This document shows, piece after piece, positions 8,508-16,483 of a stretch of DNA of 64,000 nucleotides. Every line of letters starts with the position of its first letter. Within the stretch, counting starts at the first letter, position 1. The translations under genes and the position numbers were made by a program. Origin of the DNA: Rhodobacter sp. (GTDB lineage Bacteria; Pseudomonadota; Alphaproteobacteria; Rhodobacterales; Rhodobacteraceae); NCBI GenBank assembly GCA_020637555.1, contig JACKKF010000013.1, positions 372,001 to 436,000 on the forward strand, read 5' to 3'. The notes beneath the pieces are model-generated. The model ran no database searches. It saw nothing but the letters and a program-made list of their open reading frames with translations, and had not been told where the DNA came from.

Positions 8508-9246
8508 ACGGGTCAATGATCTCGTCCTCGGCTTGAATGCCCAGATGATAACGGCGGGTCTGCAGGTAGAGAAGCCTCGCCTGGGCATAGGGGTCGGCGG
8601 TGTTGATCACATTCGCGTCGAGAAGATCCGAATATTCGGCGGCGTTGGCGAACCGTCCGGCCAGTCGCGCCCCCACGCTGACATTGTATTCGCGCGAGGC
8701 CGGCAGGATCAGGCGCATCGGGTCCATCACCGTGTCCACGACCAGACCAAGGGCATCGCGTTCGGTCGAGGGGCCAAAGACCGGCAGCACCACATAGGCG
8801 CCCTCTGGCGCGCCCCAGCGATGCAGGGTTTCGCCGAAATCGCTGGTTCGGCCATGCACGCCCAGCCGGCTGGCCGGGTCGAACAGGCCGCCCAGGCCGA
8901 TCGTCGTGTTGATCAGCAGGCGCAGGGCGTTCTCGGTCGCATGGTCGGGGCGCAGTTGCAGCAGGTCGTTCAGAATCGTGCCGGGCAGGCCCAGATTGGC
9001 GCCGAAATTCCCCAGCGCGTGACGGACGGGGTGGCGCGCGGGTGGGGCATCGGGGGCCTCCAGCGCGGTGTCAGCCGGCGCGCTGTCGCCGCGCGTGACG
9101 GCCCCGGCCAAGGCCAGGTTCCGCTGGAACCACACGCGATTCACCGCTTCATGCGGATCATTGACAGCACTGGACACGGGCGCATGGCCGCAGGCTGCAA
9201 CCAGCAGAGCGGCGCCGAACGCCAGGACCTTGGCCATGGATGTCAC
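8494..9246 (-). CDS. mlaA: Outer-membrane lipoprotein MlaA (VacJ)
   Basis: A 250-residue lipoprotein that removes mislocalised phospholipid from the outer leaflet of the outer membrane. A signal peptide with lipobox LVAAC (lipidated Cys about residue 19) precedes the VacJ domain, with NDPHEAVNR near the start, NFGANLGLPGTILNDLLQ, the DFGETL/WGAPEGAYVVLPVFGPST core, and DPMRL. ATG codons at 9246 and 9237 are both possible; either retains the lipobox. The gene heads a minus-strand cluster mlaA-mlaC-exported protein whose members overlap, supporting one transcript. Confidence 0.93.
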   Translation of the reverse strand: MTSMAKVLAFGAALLVAACGHAPVSSAVNDPHEAVNRVWFQRNLALAGAVTRGDSAPADTALEAPDAPPARHPVRHALGNFGANLGLPGTILNDLLQLRPDHATENALRLLINTTIGLGGLFDPASRLGVHGRTSDFGETLHRWGAPEGAYVVLPVFGPSTERDALGLVVDTVMDPMRLILPASREYNVSVGARLAGRFANAAEYSDLLDANVINTADPYAQARLLYLQTRRYHLGIQAEDEIIDPYADF

Positions 9247-9356
9247 CAGAAATCTCCAACCGCGTTTACCGGATCATAGGCATTGCCCGTTAACCCGATC
9301 CTATCAGGGGCCGGCGCATCAGGGCAACCGGACCCGGGCGGAAAGGGGATACGGCG

Positions 9357-11042
9357 ATGCAAAGGACCGAGGGTCCCGCACCAACCGGACTGCGCGGCCT
9401 GTGGATCGCCGCCTTCGGCTTTGGTGCGGTGTCGAACCTGCTGCTGCTGACCGGGCCGATCTTCATGTTGCAGGTCTATGACCGTGTGCTGCCCGGGCGA
9501 TCGGTGGAAACCCTGCTGGCACTCGTGGCGCTGATGGCCTTTCTCTACGCGGTCATGGCGGTGATCGACACCGCGCGCGGCCGCCTGATTGCGCGGATCG
9601 GTGCCCGGTTCAGGCTGCGGATGGAGGGCGCCCTGCTTGCAGGCGGGCTGCGCGCCAGAACCCGTGATCCGCCGACAGCGCCCGTGTCGCAGGCGGTGAA
9701 TGATCTCGATTCGGTTCAACGTGTGCTGACCTCGGGTGCCGCGCAGGCCGCCATGGACCTGCCGTGGACCGCCCTCTTCCTCGCGCTTCTGGCGCTGGTT
9801 CACCCTTTGTTGGGGTGGCTTGCCCTGATGGGGGGCGCGGTCCTGGTTCTGACGGCGTTTGCAAGTTTTCTGGCACAGCGGCATCCCCGCAATCAGGCCA
9901 TGCGGCAGGACGCCGTCGCGGCACGGCTGCTTGCCGCGGTCGAAGGGCCCGGTGTCGATGGGCTGCCACCCCTGCGCGCGGGCATCGGCGAAAGCTGGCA
10001 GGCCCTGCGCTGGCAGGGTCTGGCAACCCAGCTTCTGGCAAGTGACCGGGCCGTCGCGGGCATGGCTGCGGCCCGCGCCTTTCGGTTGTTCCTGCAATCG
10101 GCAACCCTTGCGCTTGGCGCCTGGCTGGTGATTCGGCACGACATGTCGGCAGGTCTGATGATCGGCGCCTCGATCCTGTTGGGGCGGGCACTGGCGCCCG
10201 TCGAACAATTGGCGGGCCAATGGGGTGCCTTGGTGTCGGCCTGGGCCGCCTGGCGGCGCCTGGCTGCACGCGCGCAGGACGCGACGGGAACGGTGCCGGC
10301 TCCCGTATCCACGGCTCAGGGCCCGCTCGTCGTGCGCGGCCTGATGGTCGCGGGCCCGCGCGGCGTGCTCCTGCGGCTTGGCGGGTTCGAGGTGGCGCCA
10401 GGCCGGGCGCTGGGGGTGATTGGCCCCGGCGGGTCGGGCAAGAGCCTGCTTGCGCGGGTGCTTTCAGGGGCGATCCCGGCGACCACCGGGCAGGTGTCGC
10501 TGGGGCCGGTGCCGGTGGCGTTCTGGCCGCCCGGGGCCGTGGGTTACCTGCCGCAACGGCTGGTATTGCCGCCGGGCACCCTGACACAGGCGATTTCCGG
10601 CTACGACCCGCGCGCGCGCGACGGCACGGTCCAGGCGGCCGCAAATGCCGCGGGCGCCCATGCCGCCATTCTGGCCCTGCCCGATGGCTACGTCAGCCGC
10701 GCCGACGACCCCACCCTGCCCGCTGGACTGGTGCAGCGCATCGGACTGGCCGGTGCGATCCACGGTGATCCGCCCCTGGTGGTGATGGATGAGCCGAACA
10801 CCCACCTGGACGCCGAGGGCGCGGCCGCTCTCAACGCCACGATCCGGGCGTTGAAGGCCCGCGGCGCGGTGGTCGTCGTCACCGCGAACCGACCGGCCGC
10901 CATCGCCGAATGCGAGGATCTGCTGGTTCTGGACAAGGGCGCGCAGGCCGCCTTTGGCCCGCGCGACCAGGTTCTGCGCGAGATGGTGCGCACCCGGGTC
11001 GCACTGGTGGACGCCGTGTCAGGCTCAGGGGTTACGCCATGA
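9357..11042 (+). CDS. Type I secretion-type ABC transporter with degenerate ATPase motifs
   Basis: A 561-residue half-transporter of the PrtD class: a membrane domain over residues 1-300 (including LTGPIFMLQVYDRVLPGRS) and an ATPase domain from about 320. Walker A is intact (GPGGSGKS, 356-363), the Q-loop Gln is present (YLPQ, 400) and Walker B with its Glu is intact (VVMDEP, 474-480). The signature, LSGGQ in relatives, reads LPAGL (454-458), and the H-loop His of the family's AHRP reads ANRP (Asn511). A paired HlyD gene overlaps its stop. It probably exports an RTX-type protein, possibly the one at 654, but catalysis may be altered. No TolC gene is nearby. Confidence 0.86.
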   Translation: MQRTEGPAPTGLRGLWIAAFGFGAVSNLLLLTGPIFMLQVYDRVLPGRSVETLLALVALMAFLYAVMAVIDTARGRLIARIGARFRLRMEGALLAGGLRARTRDPPTAPVSQAVNDLDSVQRVLTSGAAQAAMDLPWTALFLALLALVHPLLGWLALMGGAVLVLTAFASFLAQRHPRNQAMRQDAVAARLLAAVEGPGVDGLPPLRAGIGESWQALRWQGLATQLLASDRAVAGMAAARAFRLFLQSATLALGAWLVIRHDMSAGLMIGASILLGRALAPVEQLAGQWGALVSAWAAWRRLAARAQDATGTVPAPVSTAQGPLVVRGLMVAGPRGVLLRLGGFEVAPGRALGVIGPGGSGKSLLARVLSGAIPATTGQVSLGPVPVAFWPPGAVGYLPQRLVLPPGTLTQAISGYDPRARDGTVQAAANAAGAHAAILALPDGYVSRADDPTLPAGLVQRIGLAGAIHGDPPLVVMDEPNTHLDAEGAAALNATIRALKARGAVVVVTANRPAAIAECEDLLVLDKGAQAAFGPRDQVLREMVRTRVALVDAVSGSGVTP

Positions 11043-12316
11043 TGCCCGCCCGGGACCTGCGCGGTTTGCGGGCCAGGGGGGCGCTGGCGCTGGGGCTGGG
11101 TGGGTGTCTTGTCCTGGCGGTCGGTGTCTTTGGATGGGCGGCGCGCGCCGTCATCATCGGCGCCGTCGTCGCCACGGGCGAGATCGACGCGACTCCTGCG
11201 CGTCACAGCATCCAGCACCCGCTTGGCGGCCCCGTGGCGATTCTGGCGGTTCAGGACGGGCAGGCCGTGGCAGCGGGGGACCTGCTGCTGCGCCTGGAAA
11301 GCACCGCGATCGACGGCGAACTCGATCTGATCGATGCGCAGGATCGCGAGGCGCGTGCGCGCCAGATCCGGCTCGAGGCCGAGCGGGACGGCACCCCCTT
11401 TCCGCCCGCCGCGCCGGATGAGCCCGCCGCCGTCGCGGCCCAGCGCGCCCTGTTCGCCGCCCGCGCCGAAACCCTGGCGCGCCAGCGTGGCCAGTTGGCG
11501 GAACGGCGCCGTCAGGCCCGGGCCGAGATCGCCGGCCTGGTCCGTCAGCGTGCGGCGCTTGCCCGCGAGGGCGACTTGGTGCGCGGCGCGCTGTCAACGC
11601 AGCAATCCCTTCTGGAACAAGGTCTTGCACTGAACGCGCAGGTCGCCGCCCTGGCCCGCGATGACGCGCGCATCGAGGGTCAGCAAGCCGCGTTCGACGC
11701 GCGCGAGGCCCAGTTGCGCGGGCAGATCGCCGAGATCGCGCAACAGGCCGACACGCTGGTCGCGACCCGCCGCGAGGAGGCCGAGCGCGATCTGGCCGAT
11801 ACCGGCCTGCGCCGTGTCGAACTGACCGCGCGTCGCGGCGCGCTGGTTGCTCAGCGCAACGGGATGGAGCTGCGCGCGCCGGTCGCGGGCGTGGTGCACG
11901 GGCTGGCCATCGGGGCCGGATCGGTGCTGCGCCCGGCGCAGGAAGCGATGCAGATACTGGCACAGACCGCGCCCCCCGCCATCCGTCTGCGATTGCGGCC
12001 CGATGACATCGATCATGTTGCCGTCGGTCAGGCGGTCCAGTTGCGCCTGCCCGCGCTGGCCAGTCGCCACCTGGGGGACCTGCTGGGTGTGGTCAGGGGG
12101 GTCTCGGCGGCCGCGCTGGTCGATGAGCGCAGCGGCCAGCGGTTCTTTCAGGTCGATGTCGCCTTGACGCCCGAAACCGGCGAGCGGTTGACCGGCGTGT
12201 CCCTGACGCCAGGCATGGCGGTGCAGGGCTATATCGTGACCGGCGCGCGCACGCCGCTGGACTATCTGCTGTCGCCGTTGCGCGACCACATGGACCGGGC
12301 CATGCGCGAACCCTGA
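11039..12316 (+). CDS. Type I secretion membrane-fusion protein (HlyD family)
   Basis: A 425-residue periplasmic adaptor that bridges a type I ABC exporter to an outer-membrane channel. One membrane segment lies at residues 16-42, then a lipoyl half-motif (GGPVAILAVQDGQAVAAGD), a long Glu/Arg/Ala-rich coiled-coil hairpin (about 100-270), the second lipoyl half (MELRAPVAGVVHGLAIG) and a beta-barrel C-terminus ending in the DYLLSPLRD tail typical of the family. The start ATG at 11039 overlaps the ABC gene's stop (ATGA), and the two are one operon. A second ATG follows immediately. Confidence 0.92.
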   Translation: MMPARDLRGLRARGALALGLGGCLVLAVGVFGWAARAVIIGAVVATGEIDATPARHSIQHPLGGPVAILAVQDGQAVAAGDLLLRLESTAIDGELDLIDAQDREARARQIRLEAERDGTPFPPAAPDEPAAVAAQRALFAARAETLARQRGQLAERRRQARAEIAGLVRQRAALAREGDLVRGALSTQQSLLEQGLALNAQVAALARDDARIEGQQAAFDAREAQLRGQIAEIAQQADTLVATRREEAERDLADTGLRRVELTARRGALVAQRNGMELRAPVAGVVHGLAIGAGSVLRPAQEAMQILAQTAPPAIRLRLRPDDIDHVAVGQAVQLRLPALASRHLGDLLGVVRGVSAAALVDERSGQRFFQVDVALTPETGERLTGVSLTPGMAVQGYIVTGARTPLDYLLSPLRDHMDRAMREP

Positions 12317-12357
12317 CGCTGCCGGATGATCGCCTGTGCGGGTCGATGCCGCGTGCC

Positions 12358-12377
12358 ACCCCGGCGCGCACCGGGGT
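12358..12377 (+). terminator. Hairpin after the type I secretion operon
   Basis: A 7-bp stem ACCCCGG/CCGGGGT with a 6-nt loop lies 42 bases after the HlyD stop and is followed by CTTGCG, a poor U tract. It may be a weak or Rho-assisted terminator. Confidence 0.4.
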
Positions 12378-12460
12378 CTTGCGTTCGACCGTTGGCGCCG
12401 CGGGGCTTTTCGCGCCCCGGCAAACGTGCTTTGTTCGGCCCGATCGCAAAGGAGGCCCCC

Positions 12461-12925
12461 ATGCCGAACGCCATTGAAACCCGTCTCGCGGATCTGGGCC
12501 TTGCCTTGCCCGCCGCGCCCGCGCCCGCCGCGAACTATGTTCCGTGGGTGATCAGCGGGAACCAGATCTTCGTTTCCGGCCAGGTGAGCCAGGCGAACGG
12601 CGCCTTCCTTACGGGCAAGCTGGGTGCGGACCTGAGCACCGAACAGGGCGCCGAGGCCGCGAAAAGCTGCGCATTGTCGCTTCTGGCGCAGGCAAGGGCC
12701 GCGCTGGATGGCGATCTGGGGCGCCTGACGCGCGTGGTCAAACTGACGGGCTTCGTCAATTGCACCGCCGATTTCACCGACCAGCCCAAGGTGATCAACG
12801 GCGCTTCGGACCTGATGGTCGCGGTGCTGGGCGATGCCGGGCGGCACGCGCGCTCGGCCGTGGGCGCGCCCTCGTTGCCGCTGGGCGTCGCGGTCGAGAT
12901 CGAGGCCATCTTCGAATTCGCCTGA
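12461..12925 (+). CDS. RidA-family enamine/imine deaminase
   Basis: A 154-residue member of the RidA/YjgF/YER057c family, which hydrolyses reactive 2-aminoacrylate-type enamines released by PLP enzymes. It belongs to the longer YjgF-like subgroup starting with a helix (IETRLADLGLALP), followed by the core YVPWVISGNQIFVSGQVSQ and VVKLTGFVNC. The C-terminal segment HARSAVGAPSLPLGVAVEIEA carries the conserved Arg that anchors substrate carboxylates and the final Glu. AAAGGAGG sits six bases before the ATG. The next gene starts 12 bases later, so the two probably share a transcript. Confidence 0.92.
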   Translation: MPNAIETRLADLGLALPAAPAPAANYVPWVISGNQIFVSGQVSQANGAFLTGKLGADLSTEQGAEAAKSCALSLLAQARAALDGDLGRLTRVVKLTGFVNCTADFTDQPKVINGASDLMVAVLGDAGRHARSAVGAPSLPLGVAVEIEAIFEFA

Positions 12926-12937
12926 GGAGCCCCGTCC

Positions 12938-13717
12938 ATGCGCCCGCGTCTTGCGCCCGCGTTCCTGACCCGGCCGATCGCCCATCGTGCGTTGCACGAT
13001 GCCAGCGCCGGTCAGCCCGAGAATTCCATGCCCGCGATCCGCGCCGCGATCCGTGCGGGCTATGGAATCGAGATCGATCTGCAGCCCAGCGCCGACGGCG
13101 TGGCCATGGTCTTTCACGACGACACGCTGGATCGACTGACCCATGCGTCGGGGCCGATTCGCGCCCTGACCGCGGCCGAGTTGCAGCGCATCCGCGTGCG
13201 ATCCTGCCCTGAGCCGATCCCCACATTGCCCGAGGTTCTGGCCGAGGTCGCCGGTCGCGTGCCCCTGCTGATCGAAATCAAGGATCAGTCCGGCGTGATG
13301 GGGCCGACCGACGGCACGCTGGAGCAGGCCACGGCCGCGGCGCTTCACGGCTATGCGGGGCCGGTCGCGGTGATGTCGTTCAACCCGTTTTCGGTGGGGC
13401 TGATGGCGCAGGCCGCCCCTGACATTCCGCGCGGCCTGACGACATACGCCTTTCCGGCCAGCGATTTCCCCGCCCCGCTGACACCCGAGCACGAGGCGCA
13501 CCGGCAGGCCCTGGCCGATATCGCCGCGTTCGATACGGTCGCGGCCAGCTTCATCTCGCATCACTGGGCGGACCTCGGGCGCGCGCGCGTCGCTGAAATC
13601 CGTGCCGAGGGCTGGGATGTGCTGTGCTGGACCATCCGCTCGCCCGAGGACGAGGCCGTTGCCCGTCGCGTCGCGCAGAACATCACCTTCGAGCGATATC
13701 TGGCGGCCATGCCCTGA
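12938..13717 (+). CDS. Glycerophosphodiester phosphodiesterase
   Basis: A 259-residue TIM-barrel enzyme that hydrolyses glycerophosphodiesters to glycerol-3-phosphate and an alcohol. The family's catalytic landmarks are in order: IAHRALHD (His/Arg), PENSMPAI (Glu-Asn), GIEIDLQPSADGVAMVFHDDTLDR (metal Glu/Asp and catalytic His), LLIEIKDQ (Glu-x-Lys) and CWTIRSPEDE near the C-terminus. There is no signal peptide, so it is cytoplasmic, unlike periplasmic GlpQ; it is closer to UgpQ in size. GAGG lies just ahead of the ATG and the gene follows ridA closely. Confidence 0.92.
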   Translation: MRPRLAPAFLTRPIAHRALHDASAGQPENSMPAIRAAIRAGYGIEIDLQPSADGVAMVFHDDTLDRLTHASGPIRALTAAELQRIRVRSCPEPIPTLPEVLAEVAGRVPLLIEIKDQSGVMGPTDGTLEQATAAALHGYAGPVAVMSFNPFSVGLMAQAAPDIPRGLTTYAFPASDFPAPLTPEHEAHRQALADIAAFDTVAASFISHHWADLGRARVAEIRAEGWDVLCWTIRSPEDEAVARRVAQNITFERYLAAMP

Positions 13718-13724
13718 GCCGCCC

Positions 13725-13753
13725 TTGACCTTGCCGCCGCTTTGGCCAGCATG
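13725..13753 (+). promoter_or_regulatory. Putative promoter of the FemAB-like gene
   Basis: TTGACC (13725-13730) and AGCATG (13748-13753) are spaced by 17 bases. If used, transcription would begin about 13760, downstream of the first in-frame ATG (13742), which supports the GTG start at 13778. Confidence 0.35.
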
Positions 13754-13777
13754 TCGGCATCAGCCAGGGGACCCCGG

Positions 13778-14938
13778 GTGCAGATCGCGCTTCACGATTC
13801 CATTGATGACATTCCGCCCGCCGACTGGGACGCGCTGGGTCAGCCGGGGCGTGACGGGCGCCCGCGTGACCCGTTCACCACCCACCGGTTTCTGGCCGCG
13901 CTGGAACGGTCGGGGTCCGTCGGGCCCGGCACCGGCTGGGAGGCAAAGCATCTGACCATCCGCCAGGAGGGCAAGGTGCTGGCGGCGATGCCTCTCTACG
14001 CCAAGGGGCACAGCCAGGGCGAATACATCTTTGACCACGCCTTTGCCGATGCCTGGCAGCGGGCGGGCGGACAGTATTACCCGAAACTGCAATCGGCCGT
14101 GCCCTTCACACCCGCGACCGGACCGCGCCTGCTGGGCGATGCGGCATTGCGGCCCATCCTGTTGCGGGCGCTGCGCGAGGTGACCGAAGGCAACGCGCTG
14201 AGTTCCGCGCATGTCACCTTTTGCACCGCGGACGAGGCCGAAATCGGTGTGCGCGAGGGGTATCTGCACCGCGTCACCCAGCAATTTCACTGGTCCGACG
14301 CGGGCTATGGCGATTTCGCGGGGTTCCTGGCGGCGCTGTCGTCACGCAAGCGCAAGACGATCCGACGCGAACGCGCCCAGGCGCAGGGCTTTGGCGGCGA
14401 GATCGTCGCCCTGACCGGCGCGGCGTTGCAGCCCGGCCATTGGGATGCGTTCTGGCAGTTCTACCAGGACACCGGCAGCCGGAAATGGGGGCGTCCCTAT
14501 CTGACGCGGGCGTTCTTTGAACAGATCCACCGGACCATGGCCGACGACGTGCTTCTGGTGCTGGCGATCCGCGAGGGACGCCCTGTTGCGGGGGCTTTGA
14601 ATTTCATCGGTGCCGAGACCCTGTTCGGGCGTTACTGGGGCTGCATCGAGGACCACCCCTGCCTGCATTTCGAGCTGTGCTATTATCAGGCGATCGACTG
14701 GGCGCTGTCCCATGGCCTGACCAGGGTCGAGGCCGGGGCGCAGGGCGAACACAAGCTGGCGCGCGGCTATCTTCCGGCCGAGGTTCACTCCTTGCACTGG
14801 TTCGCGGATGCCCGCTTTCGCGAGGCCGTCGCCGATTACCTGCGCGCCGAGGCCGAGGCCATCGGCGAGGACATGCACCTGCTGGAAGGGTATGGCCCCT
14901 TCCGACGCGGCCCGAAACCCGAGGAGGAACGAGAATGA
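13778..14938 (+). CDS. FemAB-like (DUF482/peptidogalycan-type) GNAT acyltransferase
   Basis: A protein of about 386 residues in the GNAT-fold family annotated as peptidogalycan biosynthesis or DUF482 (FemAB_like). Recognisable stretches are DWDALG and PFTTHRFLAALE at the N-terminus, QGEYIFDHAFADAW, YYPKLQSAVPFTPATGPRLL, and in the second domain GALNFIGAETLFGRYWG and GLTRVEAGAQGEHKLARGY. Relatives are thought to transfer amino-acyl groups, but the true substrate is unknown. GTG at 13778 is chosen because AGGGG lies 7 bases upstream and the ATG at 13742 would fall inside the likely promoter. Its stop overlaps the next gene's start (ATGA). Confidence 0.88.
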   Translation: MQIALHDSIDDIPPADWDALGQPGRDGRPRDPFTTHRFLAALERSGSVGPGTGWEAKHLTIRQEGKVLAAMPLYAKGHSQGEYIFDHAFADAWQRAGGQYYPKLQSAVPFTPATGPRLLGDAALRPILLRALREVTEGNALSSAHVTFCTADEAEIGVREGYLHRVTQQFHWSDAGYGDFAGFLAALSSRKRKTIRRERAQAQGFGGEIVALTGAALQPGHWDAFWQFYQDTGSRKWGRPYLTRAFFEQIHRTMADDVLLVLAIREGRPVAGALNFIGAETLFGRYWGCIEDHPCLHFELCYYQAIDWALSHGLTRVEAGAQGEHKLARGYLPAEVHSLHWFADARFREAVADYLRAEAEAIGEDMHLLEGYGPFRRGPKPEEERE

Positions 14939-15528
14939 TCGAATTCTACACCAACCCACGGTCCCGGGGCGCGATCGCGCACTGGATGCTGGAGGAGATC
15001 GGGCACCCCTATCGCCTGCACCTGCTGGACTATGGCACCACCATGAAGGCGCCTGACTATCTGGCGATCAACCCGATGGGCAAGGTGCCCGCCATCGTTC
15101 ACCAGGATCAGGTGGTGACCGAGGTTGCCGCGATCTGCGCCTACCTGGCCGACGCCTTTCCCCAGGCCGGTCTGGCGCCGGCCGCGGACCAGCGCGCGGC
15201 CTATTATCGCTGGCTCTTTTTCGGCGCGGGGCCGGTCGAGGCGGCGGTCACGAATACGGCGCTGGGCTTTCAGGTGCCGGCGGATCGCAAGGGCACGATC
15301 GGCTATGGCTCGCTGGACGATGTGGTGGACACGCTGGACGGCCACCTGGCGCGGAACGCCTATTTCACGGGCGACCGGTTCAGCGCCGCCGATGTCTATA
15401 CCGGCAGCCAGATCGGCTGGGGCATGATGTTCGGCACCTTGCCCAGGCGGGAATCGTTCGTTGCCTATTGGGACCGCATCAAGGACCGCCCCGCGCGTCA
15501 GCGCAGCATGGCGGACGGGCAGGCCTGA
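14935..15528 (+). CDS. Glutathione S-transferase family protein
   Basis: A 197-residue cytosolic GST: thioredoxin-like N-terminal domain (residues 1-80) with IEFYTNPRSRGAIAHWMLEE, the cis-proline segment MGKVPAIV and VVTEVAAICAYLAD for the glutathione gamma-glutamyl contact, then an all-helical domain with FTGDRFSAADVYTG. Ser9/Arg10 sit where the catalytic Ser/Cys of beta- or theta-type enzymes lies. It starts inside the stop of the FemAB-like gene and is followed one base later by the pterin dehydratase gene, so the three are translationally linked. Substrate unknown. Confidence 0.92.
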   Translation: MIEFYTNPRSRGAIAHWMLEEIGHPYRLHLLDYGTTMKAPDYLAINPMGKVPAIVHQDQVVTEVAAICAYLADAFPQAGLAPAADQRAAYYRWLFFGAGPVEAAVTNTALGFQVPADRKGTIGYGSLDDVVDTLDGHLARNAYFTGDRFSAADVYTGSQIGWGMMFGTLPRRESFVAYWDRIKDRPARQRSMADGQA

Positions 15529-15529
15529 C

Positions 15530-15853
15530 ATGACGCGCCCCGCCCTGCTCGATGGAGAGGCCCGCGACCGCGCGCTGTCCGAACTTGCCGCGATGGGCTG
15601 GACCCATGACCCCGTGCGCGATGCGGTGTCGCGGCACTTCCGGTTTCGCGACTTTTCGGATGCCTTTGGCTGGATGACCCGCGTCGCGCTCGAGGCCGAG
15701 AAACTGGACCATCACCCCGAATGGTTCAATGTCTGGAACCGCGTCGATGCGGTGCTGACCACGCATGACGTGGCCGGACTGACCGACTTGGACCTGAAGC
15801 TGGCGCGGGCGATGACGCGGCTGGCCGGTCAGGTCGTGCCGCCCGCGCCCTGA
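15530..15853 (+). CDS. phhB: 4a-hydroxytetrahydrobiopterin dehydratase (PCD/DCoH)
   Basis: A 107-residue pterin-4a-carbinolamine dehydratase, which recycles the oxidised pterin cofactor of aromatic amino acid hydroxylases. The active-site motif EKLDHHPEWFNVWNRV, with the two adjacent His, and the later TTHDVAGLTDLDLKLA are diagnostic. No phenylalanine hydroxylase gene is in the window; many Rhodobacteraceae carry this gene in isolation, where it may serve molybdopterin or other pterin repair. It begins one base after the GST stop. Confidence 0.93.
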   Translation: MTRPALLDGEARDRALSELAAMGWTHDPVRDAVSRHFRFRDFSDAFGWMTRVALEAEKLDHHPEWFNVWNRVDAVLTTHDVAGLTDLDLKLARAMTRLAGQVVPPAP

Positions 15854-15900
15854 GTCGCGCGTCGGGGACAGGGTGGGACATCCGCCCACCCCCCGGCGCC

Positions 15901-16386
15901 TCACAGCGAGTCGAGCATCGCCTCGCCACCCGAGATCTCGCACCCTTTTCCGGTTTCGGGATGCCAGACCTTGACCACGCCGTCCTCGGCCATGAGGGCA
16001 TAGCGTTTCGACCGCCCGCCAACCCAGCTGCCGGGTTGGTCGATGGTCTGGCCGATGGCCTGGGTGAAGGCGCCCGCCCCATCCGACAACATGGCGATCC
16101 CGGCGGCCGAGGCGCCCGTCGCCTCGCCCCATGCCTGCATCACGAAGGGGTCGTTCACGGCCACGCAGATCACTTCGTCCACGCCTTTGGCAGCCAGCGC
16201 GTCCTTGGTGCGGATGAAGCTGGGCACATGCGCCGAATGGCAGGTGGGGGTAAAGGCGCCGGGCACGGCGAAGATGACCACCTTGCGACCCTCGGTCAGC
16301 GATTTGACGCTGACGGTTTCGGGACCGTTCGGCCCCATGCGGGTCAGCTCGGCGTCGGGCAGGTGGGTGCCTTCGGAAATGGACAT
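15901..16386 (-). CDS. Peroxiredoxin, Prx5 (AhpC/TSA, hybrid) type
   Basis: A 161-residue peroxiredoxin of the Prx5 class that reduces hydroperoxides with glutathione or a thiol protein. The peroxidatic cysteine is Cys49 in PGAFTPTCHSAHVP. Supporting stretches are VICVAVNDPFVMQAWG and the C-terminal YALMAEDGVVKVWHPE. A second cysteine is near the end (KGCEISG), a common position for the resolving or glutathionylated Cys in this class. The start at 16386 (MSISEG) matches the family N-terminus; an upstream ATG would add 33 unrelated residues. It is divergent from the ferredoxin reductase, about 97 bases apart. Confidence 0.93.
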   Translation of the reverse strand: MSISEGTHLPDAELTRMGPNGPETVSVKSLTEGRKVVIFAVPGAFTPTCHSAHVPSFIRTKDALAAKGVDEVICVAVNDPFVMQAWGEATGASAAGIAMLSDGAGAFTQAIGQTIDQPGSWVGGRSKRYALMAEDGVVKVWHPETGKGCEISGGEAMLDSL

Positions 16387-16483
16387 CAAGGATGCTCCTG
16401 GTCTGGGTTTGATCGGGAAAGAGGGATATAAGCCGGTCTGGAACATCATCCAGTGCGTTCGCACCTGTGACAAGAAGGGAAGC

